From the NCBI GenBank assembly GCA_027490305.1, contig JAIXYI010000063.1, positions 1 to 64,000 of the forward strand: 64,000 nt of DNA, read 5' to 3'. The notes beneath the pieces are model-generated. The model had not been told where the DNA came from and searched no databases. It was given only the letters and a program-made list of their open reading frames with translations. This DNA comes from Flavobacteriaceae bacterium (GTDB lineage: Bacteria; Bacteroidota; Bacteroidia; Flavobacteriales; Flavobacteriaceae). A program made the position numbers and the translations under genes. Shown here piece by piece: positions 27,801-37,803 of the stretch. How positions within the stretch are numbered: the first letter of the stretch is position 1; each line of letters begins with the position of its first letter.

Positions 27801-29060
27801 ATGGTAAAAGATCTGTTCGAAAGGATTCAGCATAATAAAGGCCCGCTCGGAAAGTGGGCATCGCAGGCCGAAGGTTATTACGTTTTTCCGAAGCTGGAAG
27901 GCGAACTCGGACCCCGGATGATGTTTCACGGACGTGAAATATTGAACTGGAGTATCAATGATTATCTCGGACTCGCGAACCACCCGGACGTGCGTAAAAC
28001 TGACGCGGAAGCCGCCTTGCAATACGGCGCGGCCTACCCGATGGGCGCGCGTATGATGAGCGGACACACGACGCTTCACGAGCAACTGCAGAATGAACTG
28101 GCGGCCTTCGTACACAAAGAAGCAGCTTACCTTTTGAATTTCGGTTACCAGGGCATGGTGTCTATCATCGACGCGTTGGTGACCAAGAATGACGTCATTG
28201 TATATGATGTCGATTCGCATGCCTGTATCATCGATGGTGTCCGCCTCCACATGGGGAAACGGTTTACCTACAAGCATAACGATGTCGAAAGCATCGAAAA
28301 GAACCTGCAAAGGGCCACTAAAATGGCGGAGGAAAACGGCGGGGGCATCCTGCTGATTACCGAAGGTGTATTCGGCATGCGCGGCCAACAAGGCAAACTG
28401 CGCGAGATCGTCGAGATGAAGCAAAAATACAACTTCCGTCTATTGGTGGACGACGCGCACGGATTCGGAACGCTCGGTAAAACCGGCGCCGGAGCAGGTG
28501 AGGAGCAGGGCTGCCAGGACGGTATCGACGTATATTTCTCGACGTTCGCCAAATCGATGGCGAGTATCGGGGCGTTCGTGGCCGCGGATAAAGACATTAT
28601 TGATTACCTCAAATACAACCTGCGTTCGCAGATGTTTGCCAAGTCGCTCCCGATGATCTTCACAGTGGGTGCTTTGAAACGTCTGGAAATGCTGCGTAGC
28701 ATGCCGGAACTGAAAGACAAACTGTGGGAAAACGTCAATTACCTACAGAACGGTCTTAAGGAGCGTGGTTTCAACATCGGGGATACCAATACCTGCGTAA
28801 CGCCGGTCTATCTCGAAGGAAGCATCCCCGAGGCGATGGTGATGGTCAACGACCTGCGTGAGAATTACCATATCTTCCTGTCGATCGTCGTCTATCCTGT
28901 CATCCCGAAAGGCATCATCCTACTGCGTATGATTCCGACGGCCTCACACACTATCAGCGACATCGACGAAACGCTTGCCGCCTTTGAAGCCATCCGCGAA
29001 AAACTCACGAACGGCACGTATAAGAAAATTGCCCAGGAAACTACGGTCGACGTATCGTAA
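27801..29060 (+). CDS. Alpha-oxoamine synthase, serine palmitoyltransferase-like PLP enzyme
   Basis: NWSINDYLGLANHPDV, ARMMSGHTTLHEQL, LLVDDAHGFGTLGKTGAG, DVYFSTFAKSMASIGAFVA. Confidence 0.9.
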   Translation: MVKDLFERIQHNKGPLGKWASQAEGYYVFPKLEGELGPRMMFHGREILNWSINDYLGLANHPDVRKTDAEAALQYGAAYPMGARMMSGHTTLHEQLQNELAAFVHKEAAYLLNFGYQGMVSIIDALVTKNDVIVYDVDSHACIIDGVRLHMGKRFTYKHNDVESIEKNLQRATKMAEENGGGILLITEGVFGMRGQQGKLREIVEMKQKYNFRLLVDDAHGFGTLGKTGAGAGEEQGCQDGIDVYFSTFAKSMASIGAFVAADKDIIDYLKYNLRSQMFAKSLPMIFTVGALKRLEMLRSMPELKDKLWENVNYLQNGLKERGFNIGDTNTCVTPVYLEGSIPEAMVMVNDLRENYHIFLSIVVYPVIPKGIILLRMIPTASHTISDIDETLAAFEAIREKLTNGTYKKIAQETTVDVS

Positions 29061-29077
29061 TCCTGCTGTCATAATAG

Positions 29078-29112
29078 AAAAAGCCCGATGTCTTCCAACG
29101 TCGGGCTTTTTT
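29078..29112. terminator. Bidirectional terminator between convergent genes
   Basis: aaaaagcccga...tcgggctttttt. Confidence 0.85.
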
Positions 29113-29125
29113 ATTTTGTAGCACG

Positions 29126-30286
29126 CTACTGTTTGCTCCTCGCTCCTTGCTCCTCACTCCTCGCTTCTTCTAACTCCTTCATATACGTCCTCCTCCTCCG
29201 AAACACCACTGGGTCGAAGTGCTTCCAGATATTGTGAATGGCGTGGTTGTCTTCCAATTCCGGAGTTCGGATGCATTCCTCTGTCCCTTTTGCTGCTAAT
29301 GTGTTGTGGAATTCTTCAAAAATGATAGCCGTAACGCCCCGGTTTTGGTAGTCGGGATGGATACCAATTAAGTAAAAAAGTACTTCTTTCGAATTCTTGC
29401 GGGCGTTCAGTAAATGGAACAGTCCGAAAGGAAACAGGCGACCATTGGCCTTTTTCAACGCTTTTGCAAAAGAGGGCATTACAATGCTGAAGGCGATCAT
29501 CTTACCGTCTTTATCGACGATGAATTTGATATATTCGGGGTTGATGAAACTAATGTACTTCCGTTTAAAGTAGGCCTTCTGTTTTTCGTTAATGGCCACG
29601 AAACTCGACAAGCGCTCATACGATGTATTGAACAAATCGAACATCTCGTCGACATACGGCAGGATGTCTTGTGTTTTGGTGAAATTCACCGGCGTCAATG
29701 TGTATCGCTTTTTGATCAGTTCCGCCGCCTTGGCAAAGATCTCCGGCTGGATCGATCGAAAATAGAATTTATTTTCCAGGTATTCTTTCTCCTTTACAAA
29801 CCCCAGTTGCTCGAGATGGTCTTTATAATACGGGTAATTATACCACGTAATCATCGATCCTATACTATCAAATCCTTCTGTTACAACGCCCACCTTGTCA
29901 AGGTTCGAAAATCCCATCGGGCCTTCGATGTGGTCGAGGTGGTGCTTGCGTCCGATCGCTTCGACTTTTTCCAGCAGTGCTTTCGTCACCTCGATGTCGT
30001 CGATGACATCCCACCAACCGAAACGCATTTTCTTTTTTCCCTGCACACGTACTTCATCCCAATTGACAATAGCCGCCAGTCGTCCGACGATCCTGCCGTC
30101 GCGATAGGCGAGGAGGAAGTGCGCTTCCGCGGAATCAAATGCCGGGTTTTTCTCGCGGTCGAAACTTTCGAGTTCGTCAGCGATGATCGGAGGCACCCAA
30201 TACGGATGTCCTTTATAAAGTGAAAACGGGAATTTCACGAATTCCCGCATTTGTTTCTTAGTGAGAGCTTCTGTAATCGTAATCAT
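29126..30286 (-). CDS. GNAT-like conserved Bacteroidota protein
   Basis: Conserved-looking ORF convergent with the oxoamine synthase; EVLFYLIGIHPDYQNRGVTAIIFEEFHNTLAAKG is acetyltransferase-like. Confidence 0.75.
   Translation of the reverse strand: MITITEALTKKQMREFVKFPFSLYKGHPYWVPPIIADELESFDREKNPAFDSAEAHFLLAYRDGRIVGRLAAIVNWDEVRVQGKKKMRFGWWDVIDDIEVTKALLEKVEAIGRKHHLDHIEGPMGFSNLDKVGVVTEGFDSIGSMITWYNYPYYKDHLEQLGFVKEKEYLENKFYFRSIQPEIFAKAAELIKKRYTLTPVNFTKTQDILPYVDEMFDLFNTSYERLSSFVAINEKQKAYFKRKYISFINPEYIKFIVDKDGKMIAFSIVMPSFAKALKKANGRLFPFGLFHLLNARKNSKEVLFYLIGIHPDYQNRGVTAIIFEEFHNTLAAKGTEECIRTPELEDNHAIHNIWKHFDPVVFRRRRTYMKELEEARSEEQGARSKQ
29129..29170. repeat. Period-7 GAGCAAG array in the 3' end of a CDS
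   Basis: Minus strand gcgagga gtgagga gcaagga gcgagga gcaaac, encoding the terminal ARSEEQGARSKQ. Confidence 0.75.
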
Positions 30287-31281
30287 GGTGCCGGAACGTC
30301 AACTTCGTCTTTACGCTTCTTTTTCTTCTTTTTATCTTTCTTGTCTTTGCCCTTCCCGTCTTTGTCCTTGTCTTTATCAGAACGGATGAGCACGGGCTTA
30401 TAATTTTTGTCGAAACGCCATGAAATACCGGCGCCGGCGTAAAAGATCGAAGGGGTATCTTTCATGTTGGTCGATACCGAAGCATCGAATTGCATGGTTT
30501 CGGTCATGAGGTAGGCAGCACCGCCCCGCAGGATGGAATCAGAGTAGAAGTTACTTTTAAAACCCTGGTTTTCAAAAAACAGCGACCACTTTTCATTCAG
30601 GCCGCGCGTAATGGTAAGGATATAGCCGTAACTGGGGTAATCAGAGCCAATCTTATCCGCAATGAGGTTCAAAACCACCACGTACCCGCCACTCAACTGG
30701 TTTTGCGTGATAATCATTACTTTCGGACTGATAGCAGGATCGGTTTCAAACGTAAACGGATTGTCGAAGTTTAAGTTAAATCCGGCAAAGGCTGAAATAG
30801 AAGGGATTAACTGTCTCCATTTAAACTTATGTTTCTTCTTCCAACTCAGTAATTCTTCGTGTTTGGGCTTGCCATCATCGACTTTTTTGTAGGGATCATA
30901 CAGCAGGTACTTCGCGCCCAAAACAGTTTGCCGCAAGGCACTGCGCGACTCCGATCCGATGGGTGTGGTGAGGCGGTCGGCCTGGTACTGCAAGTCGGCA
31001 ATGAATTCGAGTTCTTCCTTAAAAAGTCCCCAACGCAGTTGCAGGTCGACACCCATACCGCTCGATTTCGTCTCTAAAAGGGCATGGTCTTCTGAAATAT
31101 AGTAAAACCCGCTTTCCACCTGAAACAGACTTTGTCCGACGGAATACGCGCCATAGGACTTTCCCGGACGGTTGGAGTTGATTTCATCTGTAAATTGTGC
31201 AGACGCAAACGCCACCGTAAAAAGGGTGACAAAAAGGGAAAAACACGGTATTCTGGGCATGTGCGGTATTTTGAGAGTCAT
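30283..31281 (-). CDS. Outer-membrane transporter-like protein (MetA-pathway phenol degradation type)
   Basis: Signal peptide, RPGKSYGAYSVGQSLFQVESGFYY, Lys/Asp-rich C-terminus. Confidence 0.7.
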   Translation of the reverse strand: MTLKIPHMPRIPCFSLFVTLFTVAFASAQFTDEINSNRPGKSYGAYSVGQSLFQVESGFYYISEDHALLETKSSGMGVDLQLRWGLFKEELEFIADLQYQADRLTTPIGSESRSALRQTVLGAKYLLYDPYKKVDDGKPKHEELLSWKKKHKFKWRQLIPSISAFAGFNLNFDNPFTFETDPAISPKVMIITQNQLSGGYVVVLNLIADKIGSDYPSYGYILTITRGLNEKWSLFFENQGFKSNFYSDSILRGGAAYLMTETMQFDASVSTNMKDTPSIFYAGAGISWRFDKNYKPVLIRSDKDKDKDGKGKDKKDKKKKKKRKDEVDVPAP

Positions 31282-31367
31282 CCAAATGTAGTGCTTTTTA
31301 TCATTTATTTAGGACGAAGGGCGCATTTTTACGGACAGCAATAGCTACCTTTGAAAAAAATTCGCTC

Positions 31368-31619
31368 ATGCAGACGGCTACCTTTGCGAACCTGATCGAA
31401 ACCCTTTTTTTCATTGTTCTTTTTTATTATCTCGCGAAGATTGCGGTGCGAATGTTCTTTCCCGTTGTCGTGAAGACGGTGGTGCGTAAGGCCGAAGAGA
31501 GCTTCCGCGAACAACAGCAGCGCCAGCAACAAATGCACCGCGAGCCCACTCCCCAAAGTGAGCGTCCGAAAGAGCGCAAAATCGTCGGTGAATACATCGA
31601 TTACGAAGAAATTGAGTAA
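31368..31619 (+). CDS. DUF4834-like small protein
   Basis: Short TM then RKAEESFREQQQRQQQ...KIVGEYIDYEEIE, typical of the Bacteroidota family. Confidence 0.7.
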   Translation: MQTATFANLIETLFFIVLFYYLAKIAVRMFFPVVVKTVVRKAEESFREQQQRQQQMHREPTPQSERPKERKIVGEYIDYEEIE

Positions 31620-31670
31620 GTTTGTGCAGGCCGAAAACAGTGGTTTCGGCATCCAACTTATTCGCTCCTG

Positions 31671-34190
31671 ATGAAATTGTTACAGCGTAATTACCCGCAC
31701 CTGCTGGCCTTTCTGGGCTTCGTTTTGGTGGCACTCGTTTACTTTTATCCCGTACTCCAAAACAAGACGCTCTACCAGTCGGACATTGCGCAATACACCG
31801 GTATGGCCAAAGAGCAGAACGATTTCCGCGCCCGCACCGGCGAAGAACCGTATTGGACGAACTCGGCTTTCGGTGGTATGCCAACCTATCAGGTGGGTGC
31901 CAATTACCCCCATAACTATATCAAAAAACTGGATGCGGTCATTCGCTTCCTGCCCCGTCCGGCCGACTACCTCTTTTTGTATTTCGCCGGATTTTATGTC
32001 TTGGCACTCGTTCTTCGGGCCGATCCGCTAAAGGCCTTTTTCGGGGCGTTGGCGTTCGGACTTTCGACGTATCTGATCGTGATACTTGGCGTCGGGCACA
32101 ATGCAAAAGCACATGCCATTGCCTACATGCCCCTTATGATAGCCGGGATTATACTGGTGTTCCGAAAACGCTATCTCGCCGGTGGTTTGTTGACCTTATT
32201 CGCCACCGCACTGGAACTGAATGCCAACCATTTCCAGATGACGTATTACCTGTTGTTCTTGCTGTTGATCCTCGCGATCTATTATACAGTAGGATTTATC
32301 AAGCGGAAGGAATACCGTGAATTCGGGAAAGTGGCCGGTACGTTTGCCGTGGCCGTACTGTTGGCCGTGGGAGCGAATGCCGCGAACCTCATGGCCACAT
32401 CGGAATACGCGAATTTTAGTATGCGCGGCAAATCCGAATTGACGTTTAAACCAGATGGAACGCCGAATACCTCCGACTCCGCGATGGATTACGGCTACAT
32501 CACCGAATACAGCTACGGCGTTGGGGAAAGCCTTGATTTGGTGGCACCGCGTTTGTTTGGTGGTGGACACGGAGAAAAGCTCGGAGCCGACAGCGCCGTG
32601 TTTAATTTATTGAAAGGACAGGGCGCTACCGATGAAGAAGCATCCGGTTTTGCCGACGCGTATGCGGTGACCTATTGGGGCGACCAGCCCATTGTGGAAG
32701 CGCCGGCGTATATAGGGGTCGTGGTGTTTTTTCTCGCCATCCTGGGTCTTTTTACCGATCGCCGCAAACTCAAATGGGTATTCTGGGGCGGAGCTTTGTT
32801 ATCATTACTACTTTCATGGGGTAAGAATTTCGATGCCCTGACACGCTTTTTTGTGGATGTGGTGCCATTATATGATAAATTCCGGGCTGTTTCATCAATC
32901 CAGGTTATTCTGGAACTATGCCTTCCGGTGCTCGCCATAATGGGATTCACCTCCTTTTTCCGGATGGATGCCGACAAGCGGTTTGCAGCCTTGTGGAAAG
33001 CTACGGCTGTCGCGGGCGGACTCTTCGTTGTCTTATATCTTAGCAGTGGCCTGTTCGAGTTTCGTTCAGCTATCGACGGTTCGATCCGCGATGCATTGAC
33101 AAGCAAGGAAAACCCCACCTTTGGCGATGATTTCATCGAGGCTCTGCGTGAAGACCGCCTGTCGATGTTCAAGTCAGATGCGTTGCGATCGCTGCTGTTA
33201 GTACTGGCGGCAGCCGGTGCGCTCTTGCTGTATGTAAAGAATATCGTGAAACAACAACTGGCCGTGGTGCTGGTCGGCATTTTGATGCTGGCGGACCTTT
33301 TTGCCATCGACCGGAACTATGTTGATACGAAGGATAAAGGCGAAGACGGACGTCGCGGTTTTGTGAGCGTTTCCGAAATGAAACGACCGTTCACACCATC
33401 GCAGGCAGATGAGGAGATTTTAGCGGATCCGGATATTTTCCGGGTGTACGACGTGCAAGGCAACTTGCAGGGAGAAACGTCTTTCTTCCACAAGGCGACC
33501 GGTGGCTACAGTGCTGTGCGTCCGCGTCGTTATGAGCAATTATTCCAGTATCAGGTAGATCCGGCCTTGCAGAACCTGGCGGAGATCATCGATCCGAATA
33601 CGATGTCACTCAAAAAGAGCATTCCTACGCTAAACGTTTTGAACGTAAGGTATCTGTTGCTTGGCCTTCGGGATGGGTCGGAAGCGAAAATAACCAACCC
33701 GTTCGCCAATGGAAACGCCTGGTTCGTACAGCGCGTCATTCCGGTAACATCTGCCGACGGCGAAATCAAGGCGATGAAAGCCTTCGATAACCGGAAGGAG
33801 GCCATCATCAACACCAGCGAATTTAAGGTACCTTCAATTGCGGCCGATTCTACGGCGTCTATCCAACTCGATAAAGCGAGCTTCCAGCCGAACTATGTGA
33901 AGTATACGGTCAAAAGCACAAAAGGTGGACTCGCGGTTTTCTCAGAAGTATATTATCCGAAAGGATGGAAGGTGTTTATCGATGGTAAACAGACCGACCA
34001 ACTGATACGCGCCAACTACGTGTTACGGGCGCTACCGGTGCCGGCCGGAAACCACACGATTGAATTCCGCTTCGATCCGGATGTGGTCAAGACCGGCGGC
34101 ATGATCCAACTCGTCAGTTGTCTGGGTATTTTACTTGTGACGGGCGGCGGCCTCTACCTGACACGGAAAAAGCAACCTAAGTCGGAATAG
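31671..34190 (+). CDS. YfhO-family membrane protein
   Basis: Multi-TM; YQSDIAQYTGMAKEQNDFRARTGEEPYWTNSAFGGMPTYQ; C-terminal SEVYYPKGWKVFIDGKQTDQLIRANYVLRALPVPAGNHTIEFRFDP. Confidence 0.9.
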   Translation: MKLLQRNYPHLLAFLGFVLVALVYFYPVLQNKTLYQSDIAQYTGMAKEQNDFRARTGEEPYWTNSAFGGMPTYQVGANYPHNYIKKLDAVIRFLPRPADYLFLYFAGFYVLALVLRADPLKAFFGALAFGLSTYLIVILGVGHNAKAHAIAYMPLMIAGIILVFRKRYLAGGLLTLFATALELNANHFQMTYYLLFLLLILAIYYTVGFIKRKEYREFGKVAGTFAVAVLLAVGANAANLMATSEYANFSMRGKSELTFKPDGTPNTSDSAMDYGYITEYSYGVGESLDLVAPRLFGGGHGEKLGADSAVFNLLKGQGATDEEASGFADAYAVTYWGDQPIVEAPAYIGVVVFFLAILGLFTDRRKLKWVFWGGALLSLLLSWGKNFDALTRFFVDVVPLYDKFRAVSSIQVILELCLPVLAIMGFTSFFRMDADKRFAALWKATAVAGGLFVVLYLSSGLFEFRSAIDGSIRDALTSKENPTFGDDFIEALREDRLSMFKSDALRSLLLVLAAAGALLLYVKNIVKQQLAVVLVGILMLADLFAIDRNYVDTKDKGEDGRRGFVSVSEMKRPFTPSQADEEILADPDIFRVYDVQGNLQGETSFFHKATGGYSAVRPRRYEQLFQYQVDPALQNLAEIIDPNTMSLKKSIPTLNVLNVRYLLLGLRDGSEAKITNPFANGNAWFVQRVIPVTSADGEIKAMKAFDNRKEAIINTSEFKVPSIAADSTASIQLDKASFQPNYVKYTVKSTKGGLAVFSEVYYPKGWKVFIDGKQTDQLIRANYVLRALPVPAGNHTIEFRFDPDVVKTGGMIQLVSCLGILLVTGGGLYLTRKKQPKSE

Positions 34191-34191
34191 G

Positions 34192-35481
34192 GTGGAAGGC
34201 GCGCCCAAAAAGGTACTGATTGTCACCTATTACTGGCCGCCTGCCGGAGGTCCGGGCGTGCAGCGTTGGCTGAAGTTTGCCAAATACCTGCCGGATTTCG
34301 GTATCCATCCAGTTGTCTATATTCCGGAAAACCCGCATTATCCGCTGCTAGACGAGGCCTTGTGCGCCGATGTCCCACAGAACATCACGGTATTGAAAGG
34401 GAAGATTGTAGAGCCGTACGGACTTGCCTCTGTTTTCTCCCGAAATAAAACCAAGAAAATCAGTTCCGGACTGATTCCGTCGAATCGGAAGCAATCATTT
34501 CTAGAGCGTTTGTTTTTATGGGTACGCGGCAACCTGTTCATTCCGGATGCCAGGGTGTTATGGGTCAAACCGAGCGTTCGCCGTTTGGCGGCTTACATCG
34601 AAAAGGAAGGAATCGACACTGTCATCACCTCGGGGCCACCGCATAGCCTGCATCTGATCGGGCTGAAGTTGAAACAGACACGGCCGGTCCGCTGGATTGC
34701 TGACTTCCGCGATCCGTGGACGACGATTGGGTATCACGACAAATTGAAATTGTCGGGCTACGCCGCGCGTCGACACAAAATACTCGAAGCGACCGTATTG
34801 AATACTGCCGATTTGGTAGTGGTTACCAGCCAAACTACCAAAACGGAGTTCCAGGCGCTTACGGCTACGCCCATCGAAGTCATCACCAACGGATACGATG
34901 TCGAAAAAATCGTTCGTCCGCCGTTAGACGAGGGGTTTACCGTCGCGCATATTGGTTCATTATTGTCGGGTCGTAATCCGGTTCATTTATGGGAAAGTCT
35001 GGCGGAACTGCGACGTGACGAGCCCGGTTTCAAAGACGCATTTTCGCTAAAATTGGTAGGCGCGGTAAGTCCGGATGTGCTCAACACCATTGAGCAAAGC
35101 GGACTAGCGGATTGCCTTGATCTCAAAGGGTACCTGCCACATGAGGAGGCGGTGCAGGCGCAACGTTCTTCACAGGTGTTGCTACTGATTGAAATCGATG
35201 CGCCGGAAACGCGTAGTATCATTCCGGGGAAACTGTTTGAATATATGGTGTCGGAACGGCCCATCCTGGCGTTAGGTCCGGATGGATCCGATTTTGCTGC
35301 CCTACTTACTGAAACAAACACAGGACGCTTCTTCCGTTATGACGAGAAAGAGGCCATGAAAGACCAACTCTTGCAGTATTTCCGGCAGTACCAGCAGGGC
35401 AAGTTGCAGTCGTTTCCGGTCGGATTGCAACGTTATTCGCGCAAATCACTGACCGGCCAACTCGCACAACTTCTACGCTAA
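34192..35481 (+). CDS. Family 4-like glycosyltransferase
   Basis: GTG start; VLIVTYYWPPAGGPGVQRWLKFAKYLPDFGIHPVVY; C-terminal PGKLFEYMVSERPILALGPDGSD. Confidence 0.9.
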   Translation: MEGAPKKVLIVTYYWPPAGGPGVQRWLKFAKYLPDFGIHPVVYIPENPHYPLLDEALCADVPQNITVLKGKIVEPYGLASVFSRNKTKKISSGLIPSNRKQSFLERLFLWVRGNLFIPDARVLWVKPSVRRLAAYIEKEGIDTVITSGPPHSLHLIGLKLKQTRPVRWIADFRDPWTTIGYHDKLKLSGYAARRHKILEATVLNTADLVVVTSQTTKTEFQALTATPIEVITNGYDVEKIVRPPLDEGFTVAHIGSLLSGRNPVHLWESLAELRRDEPGFKDAFSLKLVGAVSPDVLNTIEQSGLADCLDLKGYLPHEEAVQAQRSSQVLLLIEIDAPETRSIIPGKLFEYMVSERPILALGPDGSDFAALLTETNTGRFFRYDEKEAMKDQLLQYFRQYQQGKLQSFPVGLQRYSRKSLTGQLAQLLR

Positions 35482-36953
35482 TGGGCATCGTATTGAAACA
35501 ATCGGCAGCCAACACGGTCGTAACCTACATCGGGTTTGCGATCGGGGCGGTCAATACCCTGTTTCTCTATACGACCATATTAGGTAAGAAAGACTACGGA
35601 ATTGTCGGATTCATTCTTTCCGGTGGAGCCCTGATGATGCCGATACTGGCCTTTGGGGTGCACAATACGCTGGTGCGTTTCTTCTCACGCTACAAAACAG
35701 AAAAGGAACGGGAAACGTTTCTGTCGTTCATGCTGGTGTTGCCGTTGGTGGTGATCCTTCCGTTGGGACTTTTCTGCCTGTTAGGCTCCGATTTCATCGT
35801 CCATACGCTGATGGCCCGCAATCCGGCCGCGCAGCCTTTCCTGTGGACGATTCCAGCCATCGGGCTTTTTATGGCCTATTTCGAGATCTTTTACGCCTGG
35901 GCGAAGGTGCATATGAAATCGGTGTTCGGCAACTTGATCAGTGAAGTATTAGTACGCGTGATGGTTATGGCCGGCCTTTTTGGGGTTTCGTATGGATGGC
36001 TGACGAAAGCCGCTTTCATTGAAGCCTTGGTTGTCATTTACGGATGCCAATGGCTCGCCATGATGCTGTTTGCTTTGTCGATCAAAAAACCGGTGCTGCG
36101 ATTCGAACGGCCAAAAAACCTGAAAGAACTGTCGGTTTATTCGCTGACGACCATACTGTCGGGCGGTATTGCCGTGCTGCTGGTCGAACTCGATAAGGTG
36201 TTATTGGGGATGTACGGACTGAACGAAAGCAACGGTATTTACAACATCGCGATTTTCATTTCCACCGTAATTGCGGTACCCAGTCGGTCGATGCTGCAAA
36301 TCATCGCACCGATTACGGCGAAGCTGATGAGTGAAGAGAAATACGATGAATTGAACACCCTTTATAAAAAGTCGGCCATTACCCTTCAATATTTCGGTGG
36401 GGCGATCCTATTGCTGATTTTTCTCAATATCGAGCAGATGTACCGGTTGATTCCAGGGAATTATGAGGCGGGCACCATCGCGATCTTTCTATTGGGTGTT
36501 TCTAAATTCTATGATGTGATGTTGGGGAATAACAATGCCATTATCCTCAATACCAAGTATTTTCGGAGTGTATTGGCATTTGGTGTATTGCTCGTTGTGT
36601 TGATGATCGTGCTTAACATGATTTTTATCCCGATGGATGATTTCACAGGGTCGGCATTGGCGACGCTGCTTTCCGTGATGTGCTACAATACTGTAAAGTT
36701 GTGGTTCGTCGTCCGCAAAACCGGACTGTATCCTTTTACCCTAAAAACGCTGTGGTCATTGGGTATCATCGGCGTTTTGTTCCTGTTGTTTTTCTTTTGG
36801 GATTTTGGCTTCCATCCCATTGTCAATATCGTGCTTAAATCGGCGGCGGTGCTTCCGTTGTATGTCGTCCTCAACTACGTTTTGAAGATTTCGCCGGATG
36901 TCAATGACTTATTCGGGAAAATCCTTGAGCGCGTAGGATACAGACGGGCATAA
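35481..36953 (+). CDS. Polysaccharide flippase (Wzx/MVF-like)
   Basis: Multi-TM; KQSAANTVVTYIGFAIGAVNTLFLYTTILGKKDYGIVGF. Confidence 0.9.
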   Translation: MGIVLKQSAANTVVTYIGFAIGAVNTLFLYTTILGKKDYGIVGFILSGGALMMPILAFGVHNTLVRFFSRYKTEKERETFLSFMLVLPLVVILPLGLFCLLGSDFIVHTLMARNPAAQPFLWTIPAIGLFMAYFEIFYAWAKVHMKSVFGNLISEVLVRVMVMAGLFGVSYGWLTKAAFIEALVVIYGCQWLAMMLFALSIKKPVLRFERPKNLKELSVYSLTTILSGGIAVLLVELDKVLLGMYGLNESNGIYNIAIFISTVIAVPSRSMLQIIAPITAKLMSEEKYDELNTLYKKSAITLQYFGGAILLLIFLNIEQMYRLIPGNYEAGTIAIFLLGVSKFYDVMLGNNNAIILNTKYFRSVLAFGVLLVVLMIVLNMIFIPMDDFTGSALATLLSVMCYNTVKLWFVVRKTGLYPFTLKTLWSLGIIGVLFLLFFFWDFGFHPIVNIVLKSAAVLPLYVVLNYVLKISPDVNDLFGKILERVGYRRA

Positions 36954-36954
36954 A

Positions 36955-36980
36955 AAATCCCGGGGGTGAACCCGGGACTT
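36955..36980 (-). terminator. Hairpin TCCCGGG/CCCGGGA with minus-strand T-tract
   Basis: Minus strand: gtcccgggttcacccccgggatttttta. Confidence 0.6.
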
Positions 36981-36999
36981 CCCATCATCAAAACACAAT

Positions 37000-37683
37000 C
37001 TATTTTTTCTTATCGTTTCCGCGACGGTAGTAGTACTCGTCGGTGTAGTTTGGTGTGCCCGTTCCGCAGTGTGCCGGACCGTAGTAACTGTTGTTGTAAT
37101 AGCCGTAACCGTCGTCGCAGTAGCCGTTTACACTTCCGATCCGGTCGATGATCTGGCCCCGGGTGTTGTAGACCAGTCGCAGGTTCCCGACCTGGGCGAG
37201 GGCGAAGCGGTTGTAAGTCATATATACCGTTCCGATTCGTTTGATACGGTCAAAGGCATCATAGTTCACAAAGACGTTTCCAATCCGGCGGACCCGACCT
37301 TTGCCGTCGTGTTCAATCCGTACCCCTTCGACGCGTACGTTACCAGGCGCGCCGTAGGTAGTGTTGGCATTGCGGCGTCCGCTTTGGCGGTAGTAGACGT
37401 CGCTTCCGGTAGACGGCTCGGTGCTGAAATCAAACTGGCCGTCGGCGAAGACGAAGAAGCGGATACCGCGTTCTACGAATTCAATAGGTTCAGCGTCGGC
37501 TGGGTTCACAGGATACCTGTCGCTGGTTCGAACGCTTGCAAAAGCGGTTCCGGTTATCAGGATGCTGGTCATCAGGAGGGTAATTGTTTTCATGATTTCA
37601 CAATTTGACAGTTGCCTACTCTGTTCACTTTTCGGCTGCCGTGCCGCCGTCTTCCGGCTTGACCCACCCTTTGCAAAACGCAT
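37000..37683 (-). CDS. Hypothetical secreted protein with RIG-type repeats
   Basis: Signal peptide MKTITLLMTSILITGTAFA; RIGNVFVNYDAFDRIKRIGTVYMTYNRFALAQVGNLRLVYNTRGQIIDRIGSV. Start likely at MKTITLL (~37593). Confidence 0.75.
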   Translation of the reverse strand: MRFAKGGSSRKTAARQPKSEQSRQLSNCEIMKTITLLMTSILITGTAFASVRTSDRYPVNPADAEPIEFVERGIRFFVFADGQFDFSTEPSTGSDVYYRQSGRRNANTTYGAPGNVRVEGVRIEHDGKGRVRRIGNVFVNYDAFDRIKRIGTVYMTYNRFALAQVGNLRLVYNTRGQIIDRIGSVNGYCDDGYGYYNNSYYGPAHCGTGTPNYTDEYYYRRGNDKKK

Positions 37684-37719
37684 GCCACGAAATCGTTTTC
37701 GAGTCTCGTGTAAGGATAT

Positions 37720-37753
37720 AAAAAAACGATTCCCTTGAAAATCAAGAGAATCG
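37720..37753 (-). terminator. Terminator downstream of the first uvrA
   Basis: cgattc-c-cttga-aaa-tcaag-a-gaatcg followed by a T-tract on the minus strand. Confidence 0.6.
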
Positions 37754-37803
37754 CTGTTGTACTTTATCGTTACTTTAACAAAAACGATTTTATTAAATAA
37801 TCA

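Noticed and set aside
29414-30223. 269-aa plus-strand ORF
   Set aside because: Antisense to the GNAT-like gene 29126-30286, whose protein is far more plausible.
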